A DNA stretch of 10,772 nt from Acidobacteriota bacterium (GCA_028872975.1 JAGWNV010000064.1:1-10772); one strand, 5' to 3'; positions 1-5,559 are shown, counted from the stretch's first letter. Notes: generated by a model from the sequence alone, not told the origin. Numbers and translations: made by a program.

Positions 1-1
1 C

Positions 2-181
2 CTGGCCGGCCTGGCCGGGCCGGCCGGTGGGCGCGGCGGGCTCGAGGGCCTCGGGCTGCCCGGCGAGGGCCCGGCGGGGGGGCCCGGCCCCGGAGGGCGG
101 GGCGGCGGCCGGGGGGCGAAGGGCAAGAAGAAGGGCGGCCGGGTGACCCCGAAGGGGCCCCGGCAGGCCGGGGGGCGCTGA
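2..181 (+). CDS. ffh: Signal recognition particle protein Ffh, C-terminal tail (partial)
   Basis: The last 59 codons of a protein that begins outside the window are present, ending at TGA 179-181. The visible part is a low-complexity Gly/Leu/Pro-rich stretch followed by a basic end (AKGKKKGGRVTPKGPR). This matches the flexible tail after the M domain of Ffh, which binds the 4.5S/SRP RNA and hydrophobic signal sequences during co-translational targeting to the membrane. No GTPase motif lies inside the window, so the call rests on tail composition and on position: ffh commonly sits immediately upstream of rpsP in Actinomycetota. The frame is open with G/C third positions throughout. It could be another protein with a Gly-rich basic tail, but the synteny favours Ffh. 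Confidence 0.72.
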   Translation: MAGLAGPAGGRGGLEGLGLPGEGPAGGPGPGGRGGGRGAKGKKKGGRVTPKGPRQAGGR

Positions 182-219
182 CCGGCCCGCACCGCCGTGG
201 CGGCGGGGCGGTTCGCCGG

Positions 220-236
220 GGCCCCCGCCAGGGGCC
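220..236 (+). terminator. Possible hairpin after ffh
   Basis: GGCCCC (220-225) and GGGGCC (231-236) form a perfect 6-bp stem with a 5-nt loop, 38 nt after the ffh stop. There is no T tract. At this base composition short GC stems arise often by chance, so the terminator call is weak. Confidence 0.22.
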
Positions 237-241
237 AGAAT
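236..241 (+). promoter_or_regulatory. Possible -10 box for rpsP
   Basis: CAGAAT is one base from TAGAAT and is an A/T island in a very GC-rich 142-bp gap. A transcript starting about 7 nt later would have a leader of roughly 75 nt before rpsP. No clear -35 element is visible, so rpsP may instead be read through from ffh. Confidence 0.28.
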
Positions 242-323
242 GGGAGGTCCCCCCGCCCGGGCGGCGAGGGACGCCGAGCAGGGCAGGGCGCACGCCGGGG
301 CCCGAGACGAGGGAGTTCGACCA

Positions 324-608
324 GTGGCCGTGAAGCTCCGCCTCATGCGGATGGGCAAGACCAAGCAGCCGACCTACCGGTTGGTGGCCGCCGACGGGCG
401 CTCCCCGCGCGACGGCCGGTTCATCGAGATCGTGGGCACCTACGCCCCCCGGGGCCGCTCCGCTGCCGAGCGCGAGGCCGTGGTGGAGATCGACAACGCC
501 AAGGCCGTGAAGTGGCTCCGCCAGGGGGCCCAGGCCACCGAGCGGGTCGAGAAGCTCCTGCGCCGGTCCGGGGCGTGGGAGGAGTTCGAAGGGCAGGCGG
601 CCAAGTGA
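324..608 (+). CDS. rpsP: 30S ribosomal protein S16
   Basis: This encodes 94 residues, a normal S16 length. The family signature is clear from the first residues: VAVKLRLMRMG, then KQPTYRLVAADGRSPRDGRF and EIVGTYAPR. S16 binds 16S rRNA in the body of the 30S subunit and aids its assembly. GTG 324 was chosen because it gives the standard M-A-V-K N-terminus and has a Shine-Dalgarno GAGGGAG at 309-315 with 8 nt spacing. An in-frame ATG at 240 would add 28 non-homologous residues. The stop TGA overlaps the start of the next gene by 4 nt (GTGA), so S16 and KhpA are probably translationally coupled. Confidence 0.97.
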   Translation: MAVKLRLMRMGKTKQPTYRLVAADGRSPRDGRFIEIVGTYAPRGRSAAEREAVVEIDNAKAVKWLRQGAQATERVEKLLRRSGAWEEFEGQAAK

Positions 609-940
609 CCGACGCGCTCGACGACGCCGGCAACCGGGCCGGCCCCGGCAACGAGGTCGGCGACGACGTCGAGGACGACCTCGGCAACAGGGTCGAGGGG
701 GGCACGGCCCGGGTCGTGCTCTCCTACCTCACGAGGTCCCTCGCAAACGAGCCCGACGCCGTGGTCATCGAAGCCGACGACTCGGGGCGGACCACCCGCT
801 TCCGCATCCACGTCGCCCCCGGGGACATGGGCCGGATGATCGGCCGGCGGGGCAGGGTGGCCCAGGCCATCCGCACCCTGGTGCGCGTGGCCGGCTCGCG
901 CGACGGGGTCGAGACCAACGTCGACTTCGTCGACGACTAG
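605..940 (+). CDS. khpA: KhpA-type KH-domain RNA-binding protein
   Basis: This is a 111-residue protein with a single type II KH domain. Residues 37-110 match the small KhpA/YlqC family, including a GxxG loop (G80-R-R-G83) in the context MIGRRGRVAQAIR that contacts RNA. KhpA is a general RNA chaperone, often paired with KhpB, and sits between rpsP and rimM in many Gram-positive bacteria. The start GTG 605 overlaps the rpsP stop by 4 nt, which leaves an N-terminal extension of about 35 residues, acidic and Gly/Asn-rich, not found in typical 75-80 residue KhpA proteins. A GTG at 716 would give the classical length, but it lacks a well-spaced Shine-Dalgarno sequence. It ends TAG at 938-940, and the next gene lacks an obvious start nearby. 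Confidence 0.9.
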   Translation: MTDALDDAGNRAGPGNEVGDDVEDDLGNRVEGGTARVVLSYLTRSLANEPDAVVIEADDSGRTTRFRIHVAPGDMGRMIGRRGRVAQAIRTLVRVAGSRDGVETNVDFVDD

Positions 941-966
941 CCCGGACGGCCCGCCCGGCGAGGACG

Positions 967-1002
967 GCCGGCCCGGCGCCGACAGCCGGCCCGGCGCCGG
1001 CA
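967..1002 (+). repeat. 18-bp tandem direct repeat upstream of rimM
   Basis: Units 967-984 and 985-1002 match at 17 of 18 bases. In the rimM reading frame they encode two hexapeptides, RPGADS and RPGAGS, preceded by a related unit PPGEDG (951-968). The period is a multiple of three, and every A or T falls in codon position 1 or 2, as expected of a translated linker. Confidence 0.75.
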
Positions 1003-1028
1003 GCCCCCTCCTCGAGGTCGGCCGGGTC

Positions 1029-1463
1029 GTGAAGCCGCACGGCCTTCTCGGAGAGGTCGTCGTCGAGCTCGTGACCAACCGGGCCGAGCGGGCCGCCGCC
1101 GGTGTCACCTTCCAGACCGACGCCGGCGTCCTCGAGGTCTCGAGGTGCCGCCCCTTCGGCCACCGGTGGCTCATGACCTTCGCCGGCATCGACACGAGGG
1201 AGCAGGCTGACGCCCTGCGGGGCACCCTCCTGCGGGCCGCCCCCCTCGAGGACACAGACGCCCTCTGGGTCCACGAGCTCGTGGGTGTCGAGGTCGTGAC
1301 AGGCGAGGGGACCCCCGTCGGGACGGTGGCGGCGGTGGTGTCCAACCCGGCGAGCGACCTGCTCGAGCTCGAGGACGGCACGCTCGTCCCGGTCCGCTTC
1401 GTGGTCCGCCGAGCGCCGGGGCGCGTCGTCGTCGAGGCTCCGGCCGGCCTCTTCGAGGCGTAG
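1029..1463 (+). CDS. rimM: Ribosome maturation factor RimM (start uncertain)
   Basis: From GTG 1029 this encodes 144 residues. Residues 1-73 form the RimM N-terminal domain (KPHGLLGEV at the start), and 77-142 form the PRC-barrel that binds S19 (WVHELVG, then LLELEDGTLVPV and VVEAPAGLF). RimM assists maturation of the 30S head. The start is a problem. The conserved first strand, normally (L)xVGRVxKPHG, is encoded just upstream at 1008-1028 as LLEVGRVV in the same frame, but there is no ATG, GTG, TTG or CTG in any frame between the khpA stop and 1029. GTG 1029 does have a GAGG at 1014-1017, yet starting there would remove strand one. Possible explanations are a rare start codon, a +1 frameshift from khpA, or a sequence error. 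Confidence 0.9.
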   Translation: MKPHGLLGEVVVELVTNRAERAAAGVTFQTDAGVLEVSRCRPFGHRWLMTFAGIDTREQADALRGTLLRAAPLEDTDALWVHELVGVEVVTGEGTPVGTVAAVVSNPASDLLELEDGTLVPVRFVVRRAPGRVVVEAPAGLFEA

Positions 1464-1470
1464 GCCCGCC

Positions 1471-2214
1471 GTGCGCATCGACGTCTTCACGATCTTCCCC
1501 GACCTCGTGGGCCACTACGCCGGTGGGTCACTGCTCGGCCGGGCCCGGGCCGAGGGGATCGTCGACCTCCGGGTCCACGACCTCCGCTCGGCGGCCACCG
1601 ACCCGCGCCGCAGCGTCGACGACGCCCCCTTCGGCGGGGGGGCCGGCATGGTGCTCGCCCCGGGGCCCATCTTCGGCGCCGTGGAGGGCGCCGACCCGCC
1701 TCGGCCGCTCCTGCTCCTCGGCCCCGGCGGCCGGCGGTTCGACCAGCAGATGGCCAGGCGTCTGGCCGAGGGGGCCGGCGCCCCCTCGGAGGGCTTCTCC
1801 CTGCTCTGCGGCCGCTACGAGGGGGTGGACCAGCGCGTGGTCGACCATCTCGTCGACGACGAGCTCTCCATCGGCGACTACGTGCTCGCCGGCGGGGAGG
1901 TGGCCGCCCTCGTCGTGATCGAGGCGGTGACGCGGCTTCTGCCCGGGGTGCTCGGCAACGAGGCCTCGGCGGCCGAGGAGAGCTTCGCCGAGGGGCTCCT
2001 CGAGTACCCCCAGTACACCCGCCCGGCGAGCTTCCGGGGCTGGGAGGTGCCCGAGGTCCTCCGCCAGGGCGACCACGGCCGGGTGCGGCGGTGGCGCCGG
2101 GCCATGGCCCTGCGGCGGACCCTCGAGCGGCGACCCGACCTCCTCGAGGCGAGCGGGGGGCTCTCCGACGAGGACCGCCGGCTCCTCGAGGAGCTCGGCC
2201 CGGCCGAGGGCTGA
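1471..2214 (+). CDS. trmD: tRNA (guanine-N1)-methyltransferase TrmD
   Basis: This 247-residue enzyme transfers a methyl group from S-adenosylmethionine to N1 of G37, next to the anticodon, and so prevents +1 frameshifting. Family hallmarks are all present: MRIDVFTIFPD at the N-terminus, RSVDDAPFGGGAGMV (residues 47-61), the trefoil-knot SAM site CGRYEGVD (113-120) and SIGDYVLAGGE (133-143), the PGVLGNEAS loop and YPQYTRP (179-185). The length is typical. One oddity is that the position of the E. coli catalytic base Asp169 (context EDSFAEG) is Glu170 here (EESFAEG). It starts with GTG 7 nt after rimM; only a distant GAGG (1455-1458) precedes it, so coupling to rimM is likely. Confidence 0.97.
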   Translation: MRIDVFTIFPDLVGHYAGGSLLGRARAEGIVDLRVHDLRSAATDPRRSVDDAPFGGGAGMVLAPGPIFGAVEGADPPRPLLLLGPGGRRFDQQMARRLAEGAGAPSEGFSLLCGRYEGVDQRVVDHLVDDELSIGDYVLAGGEVAALVVIEAVTRLLPGVLGNEASAAEESFAEGLLEYPQYTRPASFRGWEVPEVLRQGDHGRVRRWRRAMALRRTLERRPDLLEASGGLSDEDRRLLEELGPAEG

Positions 2215-2220
2215 CCGGGG

Positions 2221-2251
2221 GGCCCGGGTCGGGGCCGCCGCCGGCCGGGCC
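2221..2251 (+). terminator. Possible hairpin after trmD
   Basis: GGCCCGG (2221-2227) pairs perfectly with CCGGGCC (2245-2251), 6 nt after the trmD stop. No T tract follows and the 17-nt loop is GC-rich. It may end or attenuate the upstream operon before the separate rplS promoter, but chance pairing is possible. Confidence 0.25.
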
Positions 2252-2290
2252 GGGTGGGGCCTCGGGGTGCGTCGGTGCCGGTGGCGGCGG

Positions 2291-2296
2291 TATCCT
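2291..2296 (+). promoter_or_regulatory. Likely -10 box for rplS
   Basis: TATCCT fits TANNNT and is conspicuous in a GC-rich stretch 77 nt after trmD. A start about 7 nt downstream would give a leader of roughly 95 nt before the L19 homology begins at 2398. No good -35 is seen. Codon use supports a leader: read in the rplS frame, 8 of the 30 codons between 2308 and 2397 end in A or T, against 0 of the first 30 codons after 2400. Confidence 0.45.
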
Positions 2297-2397
2297 GACC
2301 CCTTCCGGTGCCCGCCCGCAGCCCTGCGACGTGCGCCGTTCGCCCAGGTGACACCAGCACCGGGTCGCTCGAACAGGCTCTTCCAAGGACGCGCGCC

Positions 2398-2751
2398 AGG
2401 AACCCCACCGACATCGTCGACCGCGAGCAGCTGCGGGACGACGTCCCCGACTTCCGCCCCGGGGACACCCTCAAGGTGCACGTCCGGGTGGTGGAGGGCA
2501 ACCGGGAGCGGGTCCAGGTCTTCCAGGGCCCGGTCATCCGGCGCCAGGGCACCGGCGCCAGGGAGACCTTCACGGTCCGCAAGGTGAGCTTCGGGGTGGG
2601 GGTGGAGCGGACCTTCCCCGTCCACTCCCCGATCCTGGCCAAGATCGAGGTGGTGACCAGGGGCGACGTCCGGCGGGCGAAGCTCTATTACCTGCGGGGC
2701 CGGGTGGGCAAGGCCGCCAAGATCCGGGAGAAGCGGGCCGTCCGGCCGTGA
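2398..2751 (+). CDS. rplS: 50S ribosomal protein L19 (start codon reads AGG)
   Basis: L19 lies at the 30S-50S interface. From 2398 there are 117 residues, a normal L19 length. All signatures are present: LRDDVPDFRPGDTLKVHVRV, EGNRERVQVFQG, RETFTVRKVSFGVGVERTFP and RRAKLYYLRGRVGKAAKIRE. The only canonical in-frame start upstream is GTG 2308, which would add 30 residues with no L19 similarity and with non-coding-like third positions. Homology and length point to codon 2398 as residue 1, but it reads AGG (AGG AAC CCC ACC GAC). A Shine-Dalgarno AAGGA at 2385-2389 lies 8 nt before it, exactly right for an ATG there. I therefore place the start at 2398 and suspect a T-to-G change, either real or a sequence error. 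Confidence 0.9.
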   Translation, partial: RNPTDIVDREQLRDDVPDFRPGDTLKVHVRVVEGNRERVQVFQGPVIRRQGTGARETFTVRKVSFGVGVERTFPVHSPILAKIEVVTRGDVRRAKLYYLRGRVGKAAKIREKRAVRP

Positions 2752-2755
2752 CGGG

Positions 2756-2795
2756 GCCGTTGCCCGGGCCCACGTTGTCGCCGGGCCCGAACGGC
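2756..2795 (+). terminator. Strong stem-loop after rplS
   Basis: CGGGCCC (2765-2771) pairs with GGGCCCG (2783-2789) around an 11-nt loop. GCCGTT (2756-2761) pairs with AACGGC (2790-2795) below a 3-nt bulge, giving a 13-bp composite stem 4 nt after the L19 stop. No T tract follows. It could be an actinobacterial terminator lacking a U tail, or an RNA 3'-end stabiliser between rplS and the next gene. Confidence 0.5.
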
Positions 2796-2812
2796 GCGAG
2801 GGTGGCTCAGCG

Positions 2813-3106
2813 ATGAGCGAAGAGGATCTCGAACGATACGAGGCCGAGATCGAGCTGGCCCTCGTCCAGGAGTACCGGACCGTGCTGCCGCTGTTCCGGT
2901 ACGTCGTCGAGACCGAGCGGCGATTCTACCTCGCCAACGAGGTGAAGGTCACGGTCCGGGACTCCTCGACGCCGACCTGCGTCGAGCTCGAGCTCGACGA
3001 TGCCTGGGTGTGGGACATGTACCGGCCCGCCCGATTCGTCCCCCACGTCCGGGTCCTCACCTTCCGCGACGTCAACGTCGAGCGGCTGCCCGAACGCGAC
3101 GGCTGA
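2813..3106 (+). CDS. DUF2469 family protein
   Basis: This 97-residue soluble protein closely resembles mycobacterial Rv2901c-type proteins: MSEEDLERYEAEIEL at the start, VVETERRFYLANEV in the centre and DAWVWDMYRPARFVP near the end. The family is largely confined to Actinomycetota and its biochemical role is not established. Start ATG 2813 has GAGGG at 2798-2802, 10 nt upstream, and gives the family's usual length. No signal peptide or membrane segment is present. In Mycobacterium the gene follows rplS, lepB and rnhB. Here both intervening genes are missing and only 61 bp with a stem-loop separates it from rplS. YraN follows 29 nt later, so the two are probably co-transcribed. Confidence 0.93.
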   Translation: MSEEDLERYEAEIELALVQEYRTVLPLFRYVVETERRFYLANEVKVTVRDSSTPTCVELELDDAWVWDMYRPARFVPHVRVLTFRDVNVERLPERDG

Positions 3107-3135
3107 GCGTCACACCCGGGCGCGACAACCGGGGG

Positions 3136-3510
3136 GTGACCGACCGACGCCGGGGCATCGGCGACAGAGGCGAGCAGGCCGTGGCCGCCTGGTACGAGGG
3201 CCGGGGCTATCGCGTCCTGGCCCGCAACTGGCGGGTGGCAGGCGGCGAGCTGGACCTCGTCCTCCTCGACCCCGGACGCGCCGAGGCCGTCTTCTGCGAG
3301 GTGAAGACCCGCACCTCGGGCGCCTTCGGCACCGGGTTCGACGCCGTCACCCCGGGCAAGCTGCGCCGGCTCCGGCGCCTGGCCGGCCGGTGGCTGGCCG
3401 AGGCGAAGCCACCGGGGACGGTGGTGCGCCACGTCCGGCTCGACGTGGCCGCCCTCGGGCCCGGTCCCGGCGGGGTGCCGGTGGTGTCGGTCCTCGAGGC
3501 CGTCGGCTGA
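3136..3510 (+). CDS. YraN family (UPF0102) nuclease-fold protein
   Basis: This 124-residue protein belongs to the YraN family, which has a PD-(D/E)XK nuclease-like fold. Visible motifs are GDRGEQAVAAWYEGRGY (residues 9-25), VLARNWR (27-33), the acidic GELDLV (37-42) and FCEVKTRT (53-60). Together they supply the E/D...E-x-K residues E38, D40, E55 and K57 expected of a metal-dependent active site. Its cellular role is not settled; it is often next to comM and dprA and is thought to act in DNA processing. The start GTG 3136 gives the usual length. It is preceded by a run of G but no well-spaced Shine-Dalgarno sequence, so coupling to DUF2469 may matter. Confidence 0.92.
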   Translation: MTDRRRGIGDRGEQAVAAWYEGRGYRVLARNWRVAGGELDLVLLDPGRAEAVFCEVKTRTSGAFGTGFDAVTPGKLRRLRRLAGRWLAEAKPPGTVVRHVRLDVAALGPGPGGVPVVSVLEAVG

Positions 3511-3531
3511 GGACGGCGCCCCCGGCGTCGC

Positions 3532-3537
3532 TAGGGT
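3532..3537 (+). promoter_or_regulatory. Likely -10 box for the crotonase operon
   Basis: TAGGGT fits TANNNT and recurs exactly upstream of comM. CTGAGG at 3507-3512 could be a poor -35 (19-nt spacer). Transcription from about 3544 would leave roughly 40 nt before GTG 3585, which includes its Shine-Dalgarno sequence. Confidence 0.42.
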
Positions 3538-3584
3538 GAGCGGCGGCCGGCGTGCGCAGGCCGGGCACGACGACGGGAGTGGCG

Positions 3585-4376
3585 GTGGGGAGCACCGAGA
3601 CCATCCTGGTGGACCGGCACGAGGGCATCGTGACCGTCACCTTGAACCGGCCCGAGCGCAAGAACGCCGGGAACGCCACGATGTGGCGGGAGCTGCTGGC
3701 GGTCTTCGGCGAGACGGCCCAGCGACGTGACGACCGGGTGCTCGTGCTCACCGGCGCCGGCGGGGCCTTCTGCTCGGGGGCCGACATCGCCGACCCGGCC
3801 GGCGTGGGCGGGGCCCCGGCCGACCCGCACCTGTACCGGATGCGGCTCTTCGGCGAGGCCATGCTGGCCCTCCACCGGCTCCCCCAGCCGACCATCGCCA
3901 AGATCGGCGGCATCGCCGCTGGCGCCGGGGCGAGCATCGCCCTGCAGTGCGACCTCACCGTGGCCGGCGCCGGCGCCCGGCTGTCGGAGATCTTCTCCCG
4001 GCGGGGCCTGTCCGTAGACGGGGGCTCGTCGTGGTTGCTGCCGCGCCTCGTCGGGCTGCACCGGGCCAAGGAGATCGCCTTCTTCGCCGACGTCCTCTCC
4101 GCCGAGGAGGCGGCCGCCTACGGGCTCGTGAACCGGGTCGTCCCCGACGACGAGCTCGACGCCTTCGTCGACGACTGGGCCCGCCGACTGGCGGCGGGAC
4201 CGCCGCTGGCGCTGTCTCTGACCAAGCGCCTGCTCAACAACGGATCGGTGGTGTCGATGGCCCAGGCCCTCGAGGACGAGGCCCGGAGCCAGACGGTGAA
4301 CTTCGGCACCGCCGACACCGCCGAGGCCATGCGGGCCTTCGCCGAGCGGCGCGAGCCCACCTTCGAGGGACGCTGA
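3585..4376 (+). CDS. Crotonase-fold enoyl-CoA hydratase/isomerase, PaaG-like
   Basis: This 263-residue enzyme acts on acyl-CoA thioesters. The crotonase oxyanion-hole segments are clear: GGAFCSGADIAD (residues 59-70) and KIGGIAAGAGASIALQCD (106-123). The two Glu residues that catalyse hydration in classical enoyl-CoA hydratase are absent, aligned with S117 and F137. Instead the segment IFSRRGLSVDGGSSWLLPRLVG-like (136-157) matches PaaG-type isomerases, with D145 at the PaaG catalytic Asp. A ring-epoxide or delta3/delta2-enoyl-CoA isomerase is therefore more likely than a hydratase; the substrate is unknown. GTG 3585 was chosen for its Shine-Dalgarno GGGAG (3575-3579) and family-like length. 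GTG 3579 and 3552 are alternatives. A nucleosidase-like gene follows 3 nt later. Confidence 0.88.
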   Translation: MGSTETILVDRHEGIVTVTLNRPERKNAGNATMWRELLAVFGETAQRRDDRVLVLTGAGGAFCSGADIADPAGVGGAPADPHLYRMRLFGEAMLALHRLPQPTIAKIGGIAAGAGASIALQCDLTVAGAGARLSEIFSRRGLSVDGGSSWLLPRLVGLHRAKEIAFFADVLSAEEAAAYGLVNRVVPDDELDAFVDDWARRLAAGPPLALSLTKRLLNNGSVVSMAQALEDEARSQTVNFGTADTAEAMRAFAERREPTFEGR

Positions 4377-4379
4377 GCG

Positions 4380-5093
4380 GTGGCTCCGGCCGCCCCCAAG
4401 GTGCTGGCCCTGGCGCCCATGCGCTCGGAGCTGCGTCCCCTCGTGCGGGCGCTGGGGGCCGAGCCGAGTCGGCTCGGGACCCTTCCCGTCCACGTGGGGC
4501 GGGCCGGGCGCGCCGAGGTCACCGTCGCCCTCATCGGGGTGGGACCCGACGAGGCCAGGGCCGCGACCGGGCGGCTCCTCGACGCCGCCGGCTTCGACCA
4601 CGTGGTCGTGAGCGGCATCGCCGGGGGGATCGGGCCGGGGGGATCGGTGGGCGACTCGGTGGCGCCCGAGGCGGTCGAGGACCTCGCCAGCGGCCGGCGC
4701 TACACCCCGGCGCCACTCGGCGACCGCCGCCCGGCCGGGGTGCTGCTCACCACGGCCGAGCTCATCTTGGACGACGACCACATCCGTTCCCTCGTCGAGC
4801 GCGGGGTGGTGGCCCTCGACATGGAGACTTCGGCGGTGGCCGAGGTCTGCGAGGCGCGGGGCCGGCCCTGGTCGGTGTTCCGGGTGGTGAGCGACCGGCC
4901 CGAGGACGGCCTGCTCGACCACGGGGTGTTCGAGCTCCTCGAGTCCGACGGTTCGGTCGACGTGGCCCGGGCGCTCCGCTACGTCGCCCGCCGGCCCGGC
5001 CGCGTCCGCCATCTGGCCCGCCTGGCCCGCGATTCGGGCGGGGCGGCGCGGCGCGCCGCGCAGGAGGCGGCGGCGGCCTGCGCCACCTTGTAG
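4380..5093 (+). CDS. MTA/SAH nucleosidase-like phosphorylase-superfamily protein
   Basis: This 237-residue protein has the purine-nucleoside phosphorylase/uridylase fold. Residues expected of 5'-methylthioadenosine/S-adenosylhomocysteine nucleosidase are present: E17 in LAPMRSEL, M148-E149 in ALDMETSAVAEVC (ribose binding), and D172 in VVSDRPED, matching E. coli E12, E174 and D197. VVSGIAGGIGPGGSVGD (77-92) is the glycine-rich phosphate/ribose loop. It would cleave the N-glycosidic bond of a purine nucleoside. Because the N-terminal third and C-terminus are divergent and Arg/Ala-rich, hopanoid-associated or other nucleosidases are alternatives. Shine-Dalgarno GAGGGA (4365-4370) sits 9 nt before GTG 4380 inside the preceding gene, so both form one operon. 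It converges with the PAS gene, leaving only 4 nt between stop codons. Confidence 0.8.
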   Translation: MAPAAPKVLALAPMRSELRPLVRALGAEPSRLGTLPVHVGRAGRAEVTVALIGVGPDEARAATGRLLDAAGFDHVVVSGIAGGIGPGGSVGDSVAPEAVEDLASGRRYTPAPLGDRRPAGVLLTTAELILDDDHIRSLVERGVVALDMETSAVAEVCEARGRPWSVFRVVSDRPEDGLLDHGVFELLESDGSVDVARALRYVARRPGRVRHLARLARDSGGAARRAAQEAAAACATL

Positions 5094-5097
5094 GTCG

Positions 5098-5511
5098 TCA
5101 GTCCTTGGGGGGCCGGGGCGACTCGTCGCGCCCCACGTGGGCGGCGACGTAGAGCTTGCCGCCGACGGTCACCGGTTGGAGCCGGACGTGGATGGGGACG
5201 AGCCCGCCCTCGGCCGTCTCGGCCTCCGGGTAGAGCCCCGGGTCCATCTCCCGGTCCCGGGGCTCGACCTGGTAGCCCCGGCGGTAGGCCTGGTGGCCCC
5301 AGCGGCGGTCGGAGGGGACGAGCATCTCGACGAACTCGCCGGCGATGTCCGCCGACGACATGCCGAAGAGCTCCTCGGCCGGTCCGTTCAGCCCGAGCAC
5401 CACGCCCTGGAGGTCGACGACCACGACGGCGCCGTCGCCGCCGTCGTACTCGGGGACGGCGGACTTCACCTCGTCGGGGATCTCGAGCGATGGCATCTCG
5501 TCGACGGTCAC
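5098..5511 (-). CDS. Small stand-alone PAS-domain protein
   Basis: This 137-residue protein is essentially one PAS domain. Residues 27-50 (GAVVVVDLQGVVLGLNGPAEELFG) and MSSADIAGEFVEMLVPSDRR (51-70) form the N-terminal half. GGLVPIHVRLQPVTVGGKLYVAAHVGRD (102-129) forms the closing strands. There is no histidine kinase, GGDEF or DNA-binding domain, so it probably senses a small ligand or redox state and acts by protein interaction. No Cys or obvious haem ligand motif stands out. The start GTG at 5511-5509 is supported by a perfect AAGGAG (minus strand, 5527-5522) with 10 nt spacing; the internal ATG at residue 6 is the alternative. It lies 71 nt downstream of the MFS gene but has its own promoter-like signals. 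Confidence 0.82.
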   Translation of the reverse strand: MTVDEMPSLEIPDEVKSAVPEYDGGDGAVVVVDLQGVVLGLNGPAEELFGMSSADIAGEFVEMLVPSDRRWGHQAYRRGYQVEPRDREMDPGLYPEAETAEGGLVPIHVRLQPVTVGGKLYVAAHVGRDESPRPPKD

Positions 5512-5544
5512 GGGTCGAGTGCTCCTTGGTCGGGGACCTGCGGC

Positions 5545-5558
5545 GGCCGGTACCGGCC
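5545..5558. promoter_or_regulatory. 14-bp perfect palindrome upstream of the PAS gene
   Basis: GGCCGGTACCGGCC is a perfect palindrome, and a near-copy of its core (CCGTACCGG, 5561-5569) follows. It would overlap the predicted transcription start of the PAS gene, a common repressor position. Operator function is inferred from placement only. Confidence 0.35.
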
Positions 5559-5559
5559 C

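Noticed and set aside
941..1010. GC-rich direct repeats before rimM as a CRISPR or mobile-element remnant
   Set aside because: There are only two 18-bp units with no spacers. The period and base positions fit a translated Pro/Gly linker.
2308..2397. 30-codon N-terminal extension of L19 from GTG 2308
   Set aside because: Third codon positions are A/T in 8 of 30 codons, unlike the real coding sequence, there is no L19 similarity, and a better-spaced Shine-Dalgarno sequence precedes codon 2398. It is treated as leader RNA.
3531..5012. Minus-strand frame of 493 codons opposite the crotonase and nucleosidase genes
   Set aside because: It is low-complexity antisense of two genes with clear catalytic motifs.
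3947..5152. Plus-strand frame of 401 codons overlapping the crotonase and nucleosidase genes
   Set aside because: The Arg/Gly/Pro-rich translation is a frame-shifted reading of the real genes and has no recognisable domain.
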